In this document: one piece after another, positions 1 through 8,661 of the stretch | Layout of the letters: each line of letters begins with the position of its first letter | Numbering within the stretch: position 1 is the stretch's first letter | Assembly (NCBI RefSeq): GCF_007859855.1 | Contig: NZ_SJPK01000001.1 | Span: 676,091 to 740,090, forward strand | Source of the DNA: Allorhodopirellula solitaria | GTDB taxonomy: Bacteria > Planctomycetota > Planctomycetia > Pirellulales > Pirellulaceae | Direction of reading: 5' to 3' | Length of the DNA stretch: 64,000 nucleotides | Made by a program: the position numbers and the translations under genes | Notes under the pieces: generated by a model | The model's database searches: none | What the model was told of the DNA's origin: nothing | The model's input: the letters and a program-made list of their open reading frames with translations, nothing else

Positions 1-1027
1 TCAGGCGCTCCTTCCATCGCTCACGTGCCAACTTCTGCATGTCGACGGTTTCGTCCTGCTCGTCGACAATCTCCAACCCCAACAACGTTTCCAGCACGTC
101 TTCGAGCGTGACGATTCCTTCGACGCCACCAAACTTATCCATCACGATCGCGATGTGGGCACGGGCATCGAGAAGCGCATCGAAAACGCTCGTGAGGCTA
201 TCGTCTTCATGAACAGCAAGGAGCTCACGGGAGAATGATTCCAGCGTCCGATCGAGATCACCTGCCGCAACCGCTGTGAGCAGATCGCTTCGCAGAGCAA
301 ATCCGGACACCGCGTCACGACGATTATGATAGAGCGGAATCCGAGAGACCGGCAGCGCCGAGACCTCATCGACCACGTCGGAAAGTGTGTTGGATTGCTC
401 CATCGAGATGACGACCGTTGCTGGGGTCATGACATCTTCGACGGTAATCGACTCGAGCCGCAGCAGATTTTCGATAATGCGAGACTCGCTCTCCTTCAGC
501 AGGCCCTCGTTTGTTCCCAGCTCCGCCACCGCCCTGATCTCGGCCCGGGTAACCAGTTTCTGTTTCTCGTTGCCGGCGAGCCAGCGTGTGAGAATCTCAG
601 AGAGCCACACCAACGGGAACATCAGCACGATCAACCAACGCACAAATATCGCTACGACGCCAGCGAGTTTTCGCCAATGCAGTGCCCCGATCGTCTTGGG
701 AATGATCTCACTGAGCACGAGTATCAGCAGCGTCAACACCGCACTGATGACACCAACGTACTTATCGCCGAACATATTGGCAGCTTGAGCCCCCACTCCT
801 GCTGCACCGACCGTGTGGGCAATCGTATTGAGGCTCAGGATCGCCGCGAGCGGCCGATCGATATTCTCCTTCAACGCAATGATTCGCTGGGCCGATTGCG
901 ACTTATCCTTGCGGCGTTCGGCGATGTAACTCGGCGTGATCGATAGTAATACCGCTTCCGCAATGGAGCAGAGAAAGGAGAAACCAATGGCAATGGAAAG
1001 GTAAGTAAAAAGGAGAACATAATCCAT
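1..1027 (-). CDS. CNNM/CBS-domain membrane protein (HlyC/CorC type), 3' end beyond the window
   Basis: Reading the minus strand from an ATG at 1027 gives an open frame of 342 codons that continues past base 1. Residues 1-150 form a DUF21/CNNM membrane domain with about four hydrophobic segments and the family motifs NTIAHT (about 67-72) and SEIIPKT (106-112). Residues about 195-325 form a CBS pair (VEDVMTP near 197-202, then LEDVLETLLG near 308-317 followed by EIVDEQDE). Proteins of this family are inner-membrane divalent-cation (Mg/Co) transport or efflux factors; the substrate cannot be read here. The C-terminal CorC_HlyC domain, if present, would lie outside the window. No stop codon is seen in frame, so the gene is partial only because of the window edge. 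Confidence 0.9.
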   Translation of the reverse strand, partial: MDYVLLFTYLSIAIGFSFLCSIAEAVLLSITPSYIAERRKDKSQSAQRIIALKENIDRPLAAILSLNTIAHTVGAAGVGAQAANMFGDKYVGVISAVLTLLILVLSEIIPKTIGALHWRKLAGVVAIFVRWLIVLMFPLVWLSEILTRWLAGNEKQKLVTRAEIRAVAELGTNEGLLKESESRIIENLLRLESITVEDVMTPATVVISMEQSNTLSDVVDEVSALPVSRIPLYHNRRDAVSGFALRSDLLTAVAAGDLDRTLESFSRELLAVHEDDSLTSVFDALLDARAHIAIVMDKFGGVEGIVTLEDVLETLLGLEIVDEQDETVDMQKLARERWKERL

Positions 1028-1216
1028 ATTGCTGTTCCAAAAAGGAGCGCGCTTGGTGTGGAGTCAGGCTTGAGCGCCGTCTACGTTGGCCACCACCGAT
1101 CGGCGAGGGTGCTTGATCATATACGATCAAGCACTTGAGCAAAGTCCGGTTCGCAGCGAATGCGATGCTCACATCCGAACAGCATCAAAGTCGACATGCA
1201 ATTGCGGAAACCGTCA

Positions 1217-4200
1217 TCAGTTACCGAAGAGGTTGTCGAAGCGAAGCTTTTCCAATCCCTTATTGATCCCCTGTTCGAGTTGTTGCTGGCCGCGACCGAA
1301 CTGCTGCTGCAGATAGTTGCCGGCTGCATCTTGAGCCGCCTTGACTCCGAAATCGGCCGCCACGCGGCGAATGCCGTCTGAATCGAGACTCGGTCGATTG
1401 AGCGTCCCGTCGATTGGCAACGTCAAGGTTTGCCCGGCGAGCCCACGCAGATCGCTGCCGAGCCATTTCGCGTCGAGTGGAATCTGGGCGATCAAGTCGA
1501 GGCGTCCGTCAAAATCAACTTGCCCGCTCGTCACCACGCGTGCGCGGTCGATATCGAGCAGCATGGCGCGATGTGTCACAGCGCCCTGGGAAACATGAAA
1601 TTCGACGCTCTGCGCGGGCAGGGTAATCAGTGTCCGTCCCGTCTGCGGTGGCTGGGTGGTGTTCCCGAGCGCCGCCAAGGCCTGCAGCTGCCGCGCTCCT
1701 GCAATGACTTGATCGGCCAAGGGTCCGGCATTCATCTGCACGCGTTCAATATCCAATCGGCCCCGCACCTCGCTGCGCCGTGGATCGTCGATCCAGACCA
1801 CCGCGTGCTCAATATCGGCGTGGAACGTACCCTCGACTCGGGCCGCGTCCGCAGCGATCGGTGCCATGTACTTCAGCCATTGGCTCGTCATCTCGGGGGT
1901 GAGCTGCACATCTCGAGCGATCGGCCCGGGGCGAAGCTCTACACACAACTCTGGGCGGTAATGCACATCGCCAGCAATCAGGATCTCGCCACTCGGCGAG
2001 GGAGAAGGCGTGTCCGTCAACGGCGGCACCTGGGGACCGATCATCGGCGTGGACAGTCGACTCGCTCCCAACACCGGAATACGACTCGGGGCGATCGACA
2101 CGACATCCTCGGTCATCCGAAACGGAACTTCGCTGGGCCCGAAAAGCATGCCTGCAGTGTCCACGGTCTCCCATCCCAGCGTTCCCTGAATCGAAAAGGC
2201 GTACTCGTCGGGAGCGTGCTGAGCGTAGAGCAACTCCAGCTGCGTTTCGTGCAGTCCCTCGGCCTGAATCGGGACACCGCTCAGACGGCTGAGATGGCTC
2301 GCGACCTCGTCCATTTTGAAACGCGCCGGCCCACGCAGTTGCACGTCCGTGGCGGCATCCTGCCACGAAACAGCACCCGCCAAGGTGGCGGCGCACCAAT
2401 CGCTGGAAATCTGCAGCGACTCGGTCGCAAGCTTTTGAGCCGGTGGCTGAAATTCAAACTGGCCCTCGATCTTCAACGCTGGCTCACTCCATATCAGCGA
2501 AGTTTGCGGAGGGTTCGCCCCCGCGACTCGCTCGTGAAGCTTCAAGTCACGGCCTGTGATCCGGGTTTGGCAGTGCAGCGTTTGCCGGTCACCGACAATG
2601 ATCGTGTTCCCTGCGATCTTGCCTCCCACGCTCCATGGACCACTCGCCGTTGACAGGTTCTGAGTAAAACCAACGGTTTGTATGTGGCTGCCGGTCTCCC
2701 GGTTGCTGAGCGGATGCTCGTAGCCGGCGCCGTGGGCCGCATGATGTTCCTGCGGCTGACGAGCGATACGCTGCGTCGCTGTGGCTTGCAGGCGGTCGAG
2801 ATCAACATCCCAAACGACGTCCAAATCGGTCATGTCATTGATCCACTGCCCCTTCACCGCTGCGGAGATCGCATCCCCGTTGATCGAAAGCGCACGAATC
2901 GTCAACTCCTGGCGAGGCCAAAGAGCTTTCCCCTGGAACTCAACCTTGACAACATCTTGACTGATCAACTGATCATCGAGCGGAACTTGCAGCCCCCGGA
3001 GCTGGCCTTCCATGCTCTGCAGGAGCACGTCGCCCGCCCCATTGATTTGGACGCTCGCCGAGGTATCAAAACCGCCTTGAATGTCGGCTGGCAGATCTGG
3101 AACCCATGGATGGAGCATCTCGTGGATCGATTCGACTCGTCCCTCGGCGTGAATCTGCAGCGGCAGCATCCGCTCACGGTTGGGTGCCTGCACGGCCTGC
3201 ACCAATTGGACATCGGTCTGAACCCCATCGGATTGAACTCGCAGACTTCCGCGTGAGAGTTCATCGAGCGACCAGCTCCCGGCCGAGCTGGACCAGCGCC
3301 CCTCGATATCGAGCGTGGAGGTGAGTTGTGACTGTCGCAATCGGCGGTCGGCATCGAATTGAACCATCAAGTGATCGATGCGACTGTTCCCCCGCAACCT
3401 CCACAGACCGCCGGGCTCGGCGTCCCACCGCACTGTTGTCGTGACGTCACCCTGCAAGTCCTGTTGGTCAAGTTCGAACAGAGGTTGCAGCATCTGCACG
3501 AGTTTCCCGAAATCGACATTCAGCTCCGCGGCACCTGACGCGAGACTGCCCTGACCATCAACCCGAGCAAATGGACTATTGAGTTCAAAGCGTTCCGCCG
3601 CGAGAGTGGCCGCGTCGCTAGCGACAATCGCGGTCGCGTCCATGGGTGCAATCGCAACCGCTTTGCCCTGCGCGGTTGCTTCGATCGTGTCGGTATGGAT
3701 CACCAAGCGACGCCGTCTCGACCGAGCCTGGCCGGCAGCAACATCGTGGTCGGGCAGCGGCTCGATCGTCGCATGGATCGTCCCCCGGTGCAACGTCGCG
3801 CTGCGACGAAGCGGCAGCACGCTGGGCATCGCCGCTTGCAGTCGTGGCAGGTCAATTGCCACATCCGCTGTCGCGTCCACTTGATCGAGCCACGCCAGCG
3901 GATTTGATCCAGCACCGGCGAGCGAGATTGAATCGGAGAAGGTCCCATTGATCGACACAGTCGCGAAGTCTGTTTTCGCCGAGACGTGCCGGGCCACGAT
4001 GCGGCCAGGCTGCCAGGTCCACTCGCCATCGAGCAATGTCAGCTCGTTGCTCCACAACCGTGTCTCGGTCGCCGGATCATAGGCAGCCAATCCGCGCAGC
4101 TCAATTTGATGCAGCGATACGCGAGGGTACCCCGACGGAGGCAGGTCCACGAACGCACTGCCGGTCAAATCTCCCGTGATCTCAGCAGGCAATTTACTGT

Positions 4201-4990
4201 CGGGCAACCGCCGCGCAACCAGACTGAGGACAGAGAGCGGCAGAGAATCGGCTTCCATCTGCAACGACGTTGCCGCGTTTTCACCCGGCGTCCCGCTCAC
4301 AACGGCCTCACCTTGGAGTGAGCCCTCTCCTCCGCCCGGTTGGCTGAGCACTCCCTGCCACGTTGTGGTCCAAGCTTCGGCATCGATCTCGATCGACGCG
4401 TTGGACTGCTTGAGAGACCACGTGGATACTGTGGCGAGGTCGGTCACGTCCACTCGCAAACCCTGGATTTGAAGCGAGCCTTCCGGCTGGATCTCTTGCG
4501 GTGGATCCGATGGTTCTAGCAGGTCGGTGAGGTCTCTCTCGATGGTGCTGCTGCCGCTCTCGACGCCACAGGTCACCTGGACGTCACGCAGAAAGATCTC
4601 GCCGAAGCGGCCGCGGGCAAGCTGGCTGGATAGCAAACCGGGCAGTGTCAGCGTCGTCTGCACTTCGCCCACCGCGATCGTCGAGCCAGCCCGCTCTCCC
4701 GTCAATTCAAGGTTGGTGAGATGAAGGGCCGTCACCCAGCCGAGTTGGACTCGTTCGACTTCTGCAACCCAGCCGTATTGTGCCAAGTTTTCGGCGATGA
4801 GCGAGCGGCCGATCGGCGAATGGCTCACCAAACTCGGTGCTGCCGCGATCAGCAGCACGACGAACATTGCCGCGCACAGGGCAATCTTTTTGCGACGTCG
4901 AGACCGGTCGGCGCGGCGGTGCGTGGTCTGCTCGGTTTGCCTACGCGTGCGAACCTGGAGATCGTATCTGCTAACCGCTCTGCGTCGCAT
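1217..4990 (-). CDS. Very large AsmA/TamB-like envelope protein
   Basis: About 1257 residues from the ATG at 4990. The frame stays open to a TTG at 5086, but the ATG is a more usual start. A very basic N-terminus is followed by one hydrophobic segment (AAMFVVLLIAAAP), which suggests a single membrane anchor with a long periplasmic part. The rest is beta-rich and repetitive, with many GxL and DLDL-type stretches. Near the C-terminus come DGRLDLIAQIPL and LTLPIDGTLNRPSLD, typical of AsmA-like proteins that span the periplasm and are linked to outer-membrane lipid traffic. The tail is polar and helical. I base the family on architecture and the C-terminal signature; the precise role is not known. 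It stands alone, with a strong hairpin and a 13-bp tandem repeat 180-275 bp upstream. Confidence 0.75.
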   Translation of the reverse strand: MRRRAVSRYDLQVRTRRQTEQTTHRRADRSRRRKKIALCAAMFVVLLIAAAPSLVSHSPIGRSLIAENLAQYGWVAEVERVQLGWVTALHLTNLELTGERAGSTIAVGEVQTTLTLPGLLSSQLARGRFGEIFLRDVQVTCGVESGSSTIERDLTDLLEPSDPPQEIQPEGSLQIQGLRVDVTDLATVSTWSLKQSNASIEIDAEAWTTTWQGVLSQPGGGEGSLQGEAVVSGTPGENAATSLQMEADSLPLSVLSLVARRLPDSKLPAEITGDLTGSAFVDLPPSGYPRVSLHQIELRGLAAYDPATETRLWSNELTLLDGEWTWQPGRIVARHVSAKTDFATVSINGTFSDSISLAGAGSNPLAWLDQVDATADVAIDLPRLQAAMPSVLPLRRSATLHRGTIHATIEPLPDHDVAAGQARSRRRRLVIHTDTIEATAQGKAVAIAPMDATAIVASDAATLAAERFELNSPFARVDGQGSLASGAAELNVDFGKLVQMLQPLFELDQQDLQGDVTTTVRWDAEPGGLWRLRGNSRIDHLMVQFDADRRLRQSQLTSTLDIEGRWSSSAGSWSLDELSRGSLRVQSDGVQTDVQLVQAVQAPNRERMLPLQIHAEGRVESIHEMLHPWVPDLPADIQGGFDTSASVQINGAGDVLLQSMEGQLRGLQVPLDDQLISQDVVKVEFQGKALWPRQELTIRALSINGDAISAAVKGQWINDMTDLDVVWDVDLDRLQATATQRIARQPQEHHAAHGAGYEHPLSNRETGSHIQTVGFTQNLSTASGPWSVGGKIAGNTIIVGDRQTLHCQTRITGRDLKLHERVAGANPPQTSLIWSEPALKIEGQFEFQPPAQKLATESLQISSDWCAATLAGAVSWQDAATDVQLRGPARFKMDEVASHLSRLSGVPIQAEGLHETQLELLYAQHAPDEYAFSIQGTLGWETVDTAGMLFGPSEVPFRMTEDVVSIAPSRIPVLGASRLSTPMIGPQVPPLTDTPSPSPSGEILIAGDVHYRPELCVELRPGPIARDVQLTPEMTSQWLKYMAPIAADAARVEGTFHADIEHAVVWIDDPRRSEVRGRLDIERVQMNAGPLADQVIAGARQLQALAALGNTTQPPQTGRTLITLPAQSVEFHVSQGAVTHRAMLLDIDRARVVTSGQVDFDGRLDLIAQIPLDAKWLGSDLRGLAGQTLTLPIDGTLNRPSLDSDGIRRVAADFGVKAAQDAAGNYLQQQFGRGQQQLEQGINKGLEKLRFDNLFGN

Positions 4991-5168
4991 CCGTGCGTCT
5001 CGCTGAAAAGGGAGTGGCGAATCTCTACGCAGTGACCATGTGCGAACACGGGCCGCGTTTTGGGGAGGGACACCGCCACTTCGCAAAAGCTTTCCACTTC
5101 AAGTAACGCCGTCCCGTTAGGGTCACTTATAGCGAGACGCGATGGTCCAGCGCAAGAGAGGATGCTCA

Positions 5169-5194
5169 GTTTCGAGAGCGCGTTTCGAGAGCGC
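5169..5194. repeat. Perfect 13-bp tandem direct repeat upstream of the AsmA-like gene
   Basis: GTTTCGAGAGCGC occurs twice with no gap (5169-5181 and 5182-5194). It lies between the hairpin at 5197-5263 and the start of the AsmA-like gene. A directly repeated 13-mer in this position could be a protein-binding site, but nothing shows which protein. Confidence 0.6.
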
Positions 5195-5196
5195 AT

Positions 5197-5263
5197 AAAA
5201 AAAGCTCCCGGAAAGTACGAGGTCCTAGGGGGGCGGAGGACAACGCGCTTCTGTTCCGGGAGC
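5197..5263 (-). terminator. Intrinsic terminator or attenuator reading leftward
   Basis: On the minus strand a perfect 10-bp stem (GCTCCCGGAA at 5263-5254 with TTCCGGGAGC at 5213-5204) is followed at once by seven T (5203-5197). The 40-nt loop contains a second 5-bp stem (AGGAC/GTCCT in the plus strand, 5222-5241). It could end a short transcript from 5.6 kb, or act as an attenuator in the leader of the AsmA-like gene, whose start is about 200 bp further on. Confidence 0.7.
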
Positions 5264-5372
5264 CGGTGGTCGCTTCTGAATGGTTGCTAACGATGCAATC
5301 GATTGCCAGCCTAGGCCGGAGCGTATCGCTGCAGTTGCGGAGTGCCTCAGAGGGCTTCCCTGAGGATCTCGA

Positions 5373-5570
5373 TTATCGCTGAAAGCCTCGCGGGTTGCAA
5401 GTCGCTGATACCGCGATGCAAAAATGTTCGAGTGAGTGCATCGCATCCATGCTAGCACCGCTCGAACTACCTGAACACAGTGAAACTCGATGATGAGATG
5501 GTGCCATCCGTGACCCCATGCTCTTCACTCTCTTCGCAGCCATGCCAGCAATCATGCCAACGTGACCCAT
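5373..5570 (-). CDS. Possible short gene, 65 residues, unrecognised
   Basis: From the ATG at 5570 the frame encodes 65 residues beginning MGHVGMIAGMAAKRVKSMG, ending 110 bp before the leftward terminator. An AAAGGA lies about 12 nt before the ATG. About 100 bp upstream is a TTGACC (5672-5677, minus strand) 17 bp from CTAAGT, a weak promoter match. I do not recognise the peptide, and its composition (Ser, Met, His rich) is not convincing. The transcript could equally be a non-coding RNA. The stretch 5087-5820 holds no other gene that I can support. Confidence 0.2.
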   Translation of the reverse strand: MGHVGMIAGMAAKRVKSMGSRMAPSHHRVSLCSGSSSGASMDAMHSLEHFCIAVSATCNPRGFQR

Positions 5571-5680
5571 GCGAAAAACGTTCCTTTCTATGAACATCTT
5601 CTGCCGCGAGCGACTTGCCGAAACAACCCGCTTGCGACGATGGGGGAAACTTAGCCGGGATCGCTTTCGCGGGTCAAGCC

Positions 5681-5704
5681 AAGTTTAAAAAGATTTTTGA
5701 ACTT
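5681..5704. promoter_or_regulatory. 24-bp near-perfect AT-rich palindrome upstream of the sugar-binding lipoprotein gene
   Basis: AAGTTTAAAAA (5681-5691) and TTTTTGAACTT (5694-5704) form an inverted repeat with one mismatch and a 2-bp centre, about 117 bp before the start at 5821. A short related AT-rich sequence (GTTTTAAAACTTACC) lies at about 5762-5776. The site could be an operator for the lipoprotein gene or part of a divergent control region; no regulator gene is adjacent. Confidence 0.4.
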
Positions 5705-5820
5705 GTCTTCTTTCCTGGCCGCTGCCAGACAATTGCCAGCAAAAAATGCGGTAAGCTGTTCGTTTTAAAACTTACCTTTTTACTGTTTAACGACTCGTTC
5801 GCCGTCTGGATTGCACTCCC

Positions 5821-6831
5821 ATGGTCTTGGTTAACTTCCCGAAACTTTCGCTCGGAATTCATTCGCTCGCACTGTTGCTTTTGGTGTGCGGTTGTCGACC
5901 ACCCCAAGCGGAGACGACGCCGACAACGGCTGAGCAAGGCGAACTGCACTTCGCTGTGATCCCTAAAGGAGAGAACCATATTTTTTGGCAGTCCATACGC
6001 AGTGGCGCTGAACAGGCTGGCGAAGAAACCGGTGTTCGGATCACGTTCAAAGGGCCTTCCAAAGAGAGCGATCGCAGTGCGCAGATCAGTGTCTTTGAGA
6101 GTTTCTTGAACTCGGGCGTCGATGGGATTTGCTTGGCACCGCTGGACGCCGATGCGTTGGTACGACCGGTCGAGGAAGCCGGCCGAGCGGGCGTGCCCGT
6201 CGTGATCATGGATAGTGGATTGAACGCCGATGCAGCAGATTTTGTTTCCTATGTGGCGACGGACAATTTTCGTGGCGGCCAGATGGCAGCCGACGCAATG
6301 GCAGACAGCTTGGGCGACGATGGTGGCAAGGTGATCTGTCTACGGTACCAACAAGGCAGCGAGAGCACGCATCAACGAGAACAAGGATTTCTCGAAGGCA
6401 TCGCGAAGTATCCCAACATCGAGGTCATCAGCAGCGATCAATACGCGGGCACGACGACCGAGTCGGCTGTCGATAAATCCCAATCGCTCCTGAATCGTTT
6501 TGGCGACGAGGTCGACGGCGTCTTCACCACGTGCGAGCCGAATGCCGAAGGCATGCTGCGAGCCATCCGGGATCGTGACCTGGCCGGGAAAGTCAAATTA
6601 ATCGCCTTTGATAGCAGCGATTCGCTGCGGGAGGGAATGAAGGTCGGACACGTTTCAGCAATCGTATTGCAGGATCCTGTCCGGATCGGCTACCTCGCCG
6701 TGAAAACCCTCGCCGCCTCCATCCGTGGCGAGCAGGTCGAGCCCTTCGTCGATACGGGAATTTTCGTCGCCACTTCCGAAAATCAGGATGAGGAAAACAT
6801 CGCTCGACTGCTCGACCCGCCACGGACCTGA
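5821..6831 (+). CDS. Periplasmic sugar-binding lipoprotein (RbsB/LacI-type fold)
   Basis: 336 residues. The N-terminus is a lipoprotein signal peptide (hydrophobic LALLLLV, then CGC with the likely lipidated cysteine at 25). The remainder follows the two-lobe Peripla_BP_4 pattern: FAVIPKGENHIFWQSI at the start of lobe 1, then GVDGICLAPLDADALVRPVEEA, GVPVVIMDSG, YVATDNFRGGQMAADAM, GVFTTCEPNAEGMLRAI and VKLIAFDSSDSLREGM. Members capture ribose or other sugars for ABC import, or act as sensor subunits. No ABC permease or ATPase gene lies nearby, so the partner is elsewhere or the protein has a sensing role. The ligand cannot be told from sequence. Confidence 0.88.
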   Translation: MVLVNFPKLSLGIHSLALLLLVCGCRPPQAETTPTTAEQGELHFAVIPKGENHIFWQSIRSGAEQAGEETGVRITFKGPSKESDRSAQISVFESFLNSGVDGICLAPLDADALVRPVEEAGRAGVPVVIMDSGLNADAADFVSYVATDNFRGGQMAADAMADSLGDDGGKVICLRYQQGSESTHQREQGFLEGIAKYPNIEVISSDQYAGTTTESAVDKSQSLLNRFGDEVDGVFTTCEPNAEGMLRAIRDRDLAGKVKLIAFDSSDSLREGMKVGHVSAIVLQDPVRIGYLAVKTLAASIRGEQVEPFVDTGIFVATSENQDEENIARLLDPPRT

Positions 6832-6929
6832 GGTCCGCTCACGGCGGCGGCTCGCCTGCGAGCAACAAATCGTGATTTCCCTATACACAGGGAGTGTCGC
6901 AAACCGCACTGACAGGATAAACTTTCGGG

Positions 6930-8285
6930 ATGAGCTATACCAAGAGTCCCAGAAACGCCCGCAACAGTCGCCGTGGAAAACCACAGCGATTCGAAGACAA
7001 CGACGATGCCATCGAGCTTCTAGAGTCGGTCGGGCCTGTCGTTTTGCCGCCCGAAACCGAATCCTTTGATGAGTTGGACCTCTCGCCGGTCATGCGAGAA
7101 GCGGTCGCCGAGGCCGGATTCACCAAACCGTCACCGATCCAAGCCGCGTTGATCCCCTACGCCCTCGACGGCTGCGATGTGATCGGCCAAGCCCGAACGG
7201 GAACGGGAAAAACCGCAGCATTCGCCATCCCCATTCTCGAGCAGCTCGATTCGCTGGAAGATTGCCGCGACCCGCAAGCGATCATCATCGTGCCCACGCG
7301 TGAACTCGCCGACCAGGTCGCCAGTGAAACGGCGAGATTGGCTCACGGCGTGCCCACCGAGATCGCCGTGCTCTCGGGTGGCAAGAACATGAACCGCCAA
7401 CTGCGACAACTCGAGAACGGTGTTCAGATCGTCGTCGGTACGCCCGGCCGCGTTCACGACCACCTGCAACGCGGCACACTGCGGCTCGACAAGGCCTGGT
7501 GCGTGGTCCTCGATGAAGCCGACCGGATGCTCGATATCGGATTCCGGCCGCAGATCGAACGAATCATGCGCAAGTGCCCGCGTAATCGTCAAACCCTGCT
7601 GCTCTCAGCAACCCTGCCACCCGTCGTTCGCCGACTCGCAGAAAGCTACATGTCCGATCCGACAGTGATCGACTGCTGCCAGAACGAGATGGCTGTCGAT
7701 ACGATCGAACAGCGGTACTTTACTGTTGAGAACAACCGCAAAGTCGAATTGCTTGAACAATTGCTCGAACGCGAAGATCCCGAGCAAGCGATCGTGTTCT
7801 GTCGCACCAAACGCGGCACGGACCGATTGAGCCGGCAATTGTCTCGGATCTACCACGGCGCCTGTGCTTGCATTCACGGTGACCTGCAACAGCGAGAGCG
7901 TGACCGCGTGCTGCAAAGCCTCCGCGACCGTAAACTTAAACTGCTGATCGCAACCGACGTCGTGGGACGTGGTATCGACATCACAACCATTTCGCACATC
8001 GTTAATTTCGATGTCCCTCAAGATTGCGATGACTACGTGCACCGCGTCGGCCGCACCGGACGAATGGGCCGCGACGGGATCGCGTTTACCTTTGTCGTCC
8101 CCGGCGAAGGCGAAATGCTGACCAGCATCGAGCGGCGGATCAACAAAGAACTGATTCGCGATTCACTCGATGGCTTCGAGCCGCCTCCGACCGCTGCCGA
8201 GCAACAACCTGAACCAGAAGAACCTGTCGTCGAAGTGCGGCGCAGTCTCAATCCGATGACGCGTAAGAAGAAACGACGACGCTAA
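6930..8285 (+). CDS. DEAD-box ATP-dependent RNA helicase (RhlE/DeaD type)
   Basis: 451 residues with all core motifs in order: Q motif (FTKPSPIQ, 64-71), motif I ARTGTGKT (88-95), PTRELA, TPGR, motif II VLDEADRMLD (DEAD at 195-198), motif III SAT (226-228), then in the second RecA lobe IVFCRTKR, ATDVVGRGID and HRVGRTGRMGRDG. The N-terminal 45 residues are basic and polar, and the C-terminus ends in a lysine/arginine tail (TRKKKRRR) likely to contact RNA. Such helicases remodel ribosomal or mRNA structure, often at low temperature. The gene stands alone, 98 bp after the lipoprotein gene. Confidence 0.95.
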   Translation: MSYTKSPRNARNSRRGKPQRFEDNDDAIELLESVGPVVLPPETESFDELDLSPVMREAVAEAGFTKPSPIQAALIPYALDGCDVIGQARTGTGKTAAFAIPILEQLDSLEDCRDPQAIIIVPTRELADQVASETARLAHGVPTEIAVLSGGKNMNRQLRQLENGVQIVVGTPGRVHDHLQRGTLRLDKAWCVVLDEADRMLDIGFRPQIERIMRKCPRNRQTLLLSATLPPVVRRLAESYMSDPTVIDCCQNEMAVDTIEQRYFTVENNRKVELLEQLLEREDPEQAIVFCRTKRGTDRLSRQLSRIYHGACACIHGDLQQRERDRVLQSLRDRKLKLLIATDVVGRGIDITTISHIVNFDVPQDCDDYVHRVGRTGRMGRDGIAFTFVVPGEGEMLTSIERRINKELIRDSLDGFEPPPTAAEQQPEPEEPVVEVRRSLNPMTRKKKRRR

Positions 8286-8311
8286 GCAACGCACGATCAA
8301 TTTCTGTCGCA

Positions 8312-8630
8312 GTGGACGAGGCGACGAGCCCAAAGCCGCAGGACTCGTCGACTCCTGGTCATTACCCACAAGTATCCCGTTAGGGATTAGAGAGAATAGC
8401 CGCAGGTCAGCGCAGCGCCACCTACGGTGATTCGTTAGTCGTGGAACGTCGACCCCGAAGTGGGTCGCAGACCTCGTCATTCATGATCTTCAACCCCATT
8501 CGGGGTTGGCTCTTGCGTTTCGCGTCGTATCCGGTGGTGTTCGCTTGCGCTCAAACCACCGGCTATTTTCTAAAACGCCTTCGGCGTACGAAGACTCGTG
8601 GGTAATCAACAGCTCGTCGACTCGTGCACT
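8312..8630 (+). repeat. Composite palindromic intergenic repeat, copy 1, with inserted module
   Basis: The 376-bp gap after the helicase gene holds no gene. Its left part (8312-8401: GTGGACGAGGC, ACTCGTCGACT, ATTACCCACAAGTA, AGAGAATAGCC) and right part (8561-8630: GGCTATTTTCTAAAACGCC, AGCTCGTCGACTCGTGCAC) match, in the opposite orientation, the two halves of the repeat at 22963-23100. Between the halves about 155 bp are inserted here, carrying further palindromes: CAACCCCATTCGGGGTTG (8490-8507) and a CGGTGGT/ACCACCG pair (about 8532-8561). So one repeat seems to have been invaded by another. Confidence 0.7.
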
Positions 8631-8661
8631 ACTTAAACCGACACTTAATCAGCGTGTGTTG

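Noticed and set aside
1430-2653. Long plus-strand open frame opposite the AsmA-like gene
   Set aside because: It is an antisense shadow of a high-GC gene with arginine/histidine-rich composition and no motif.
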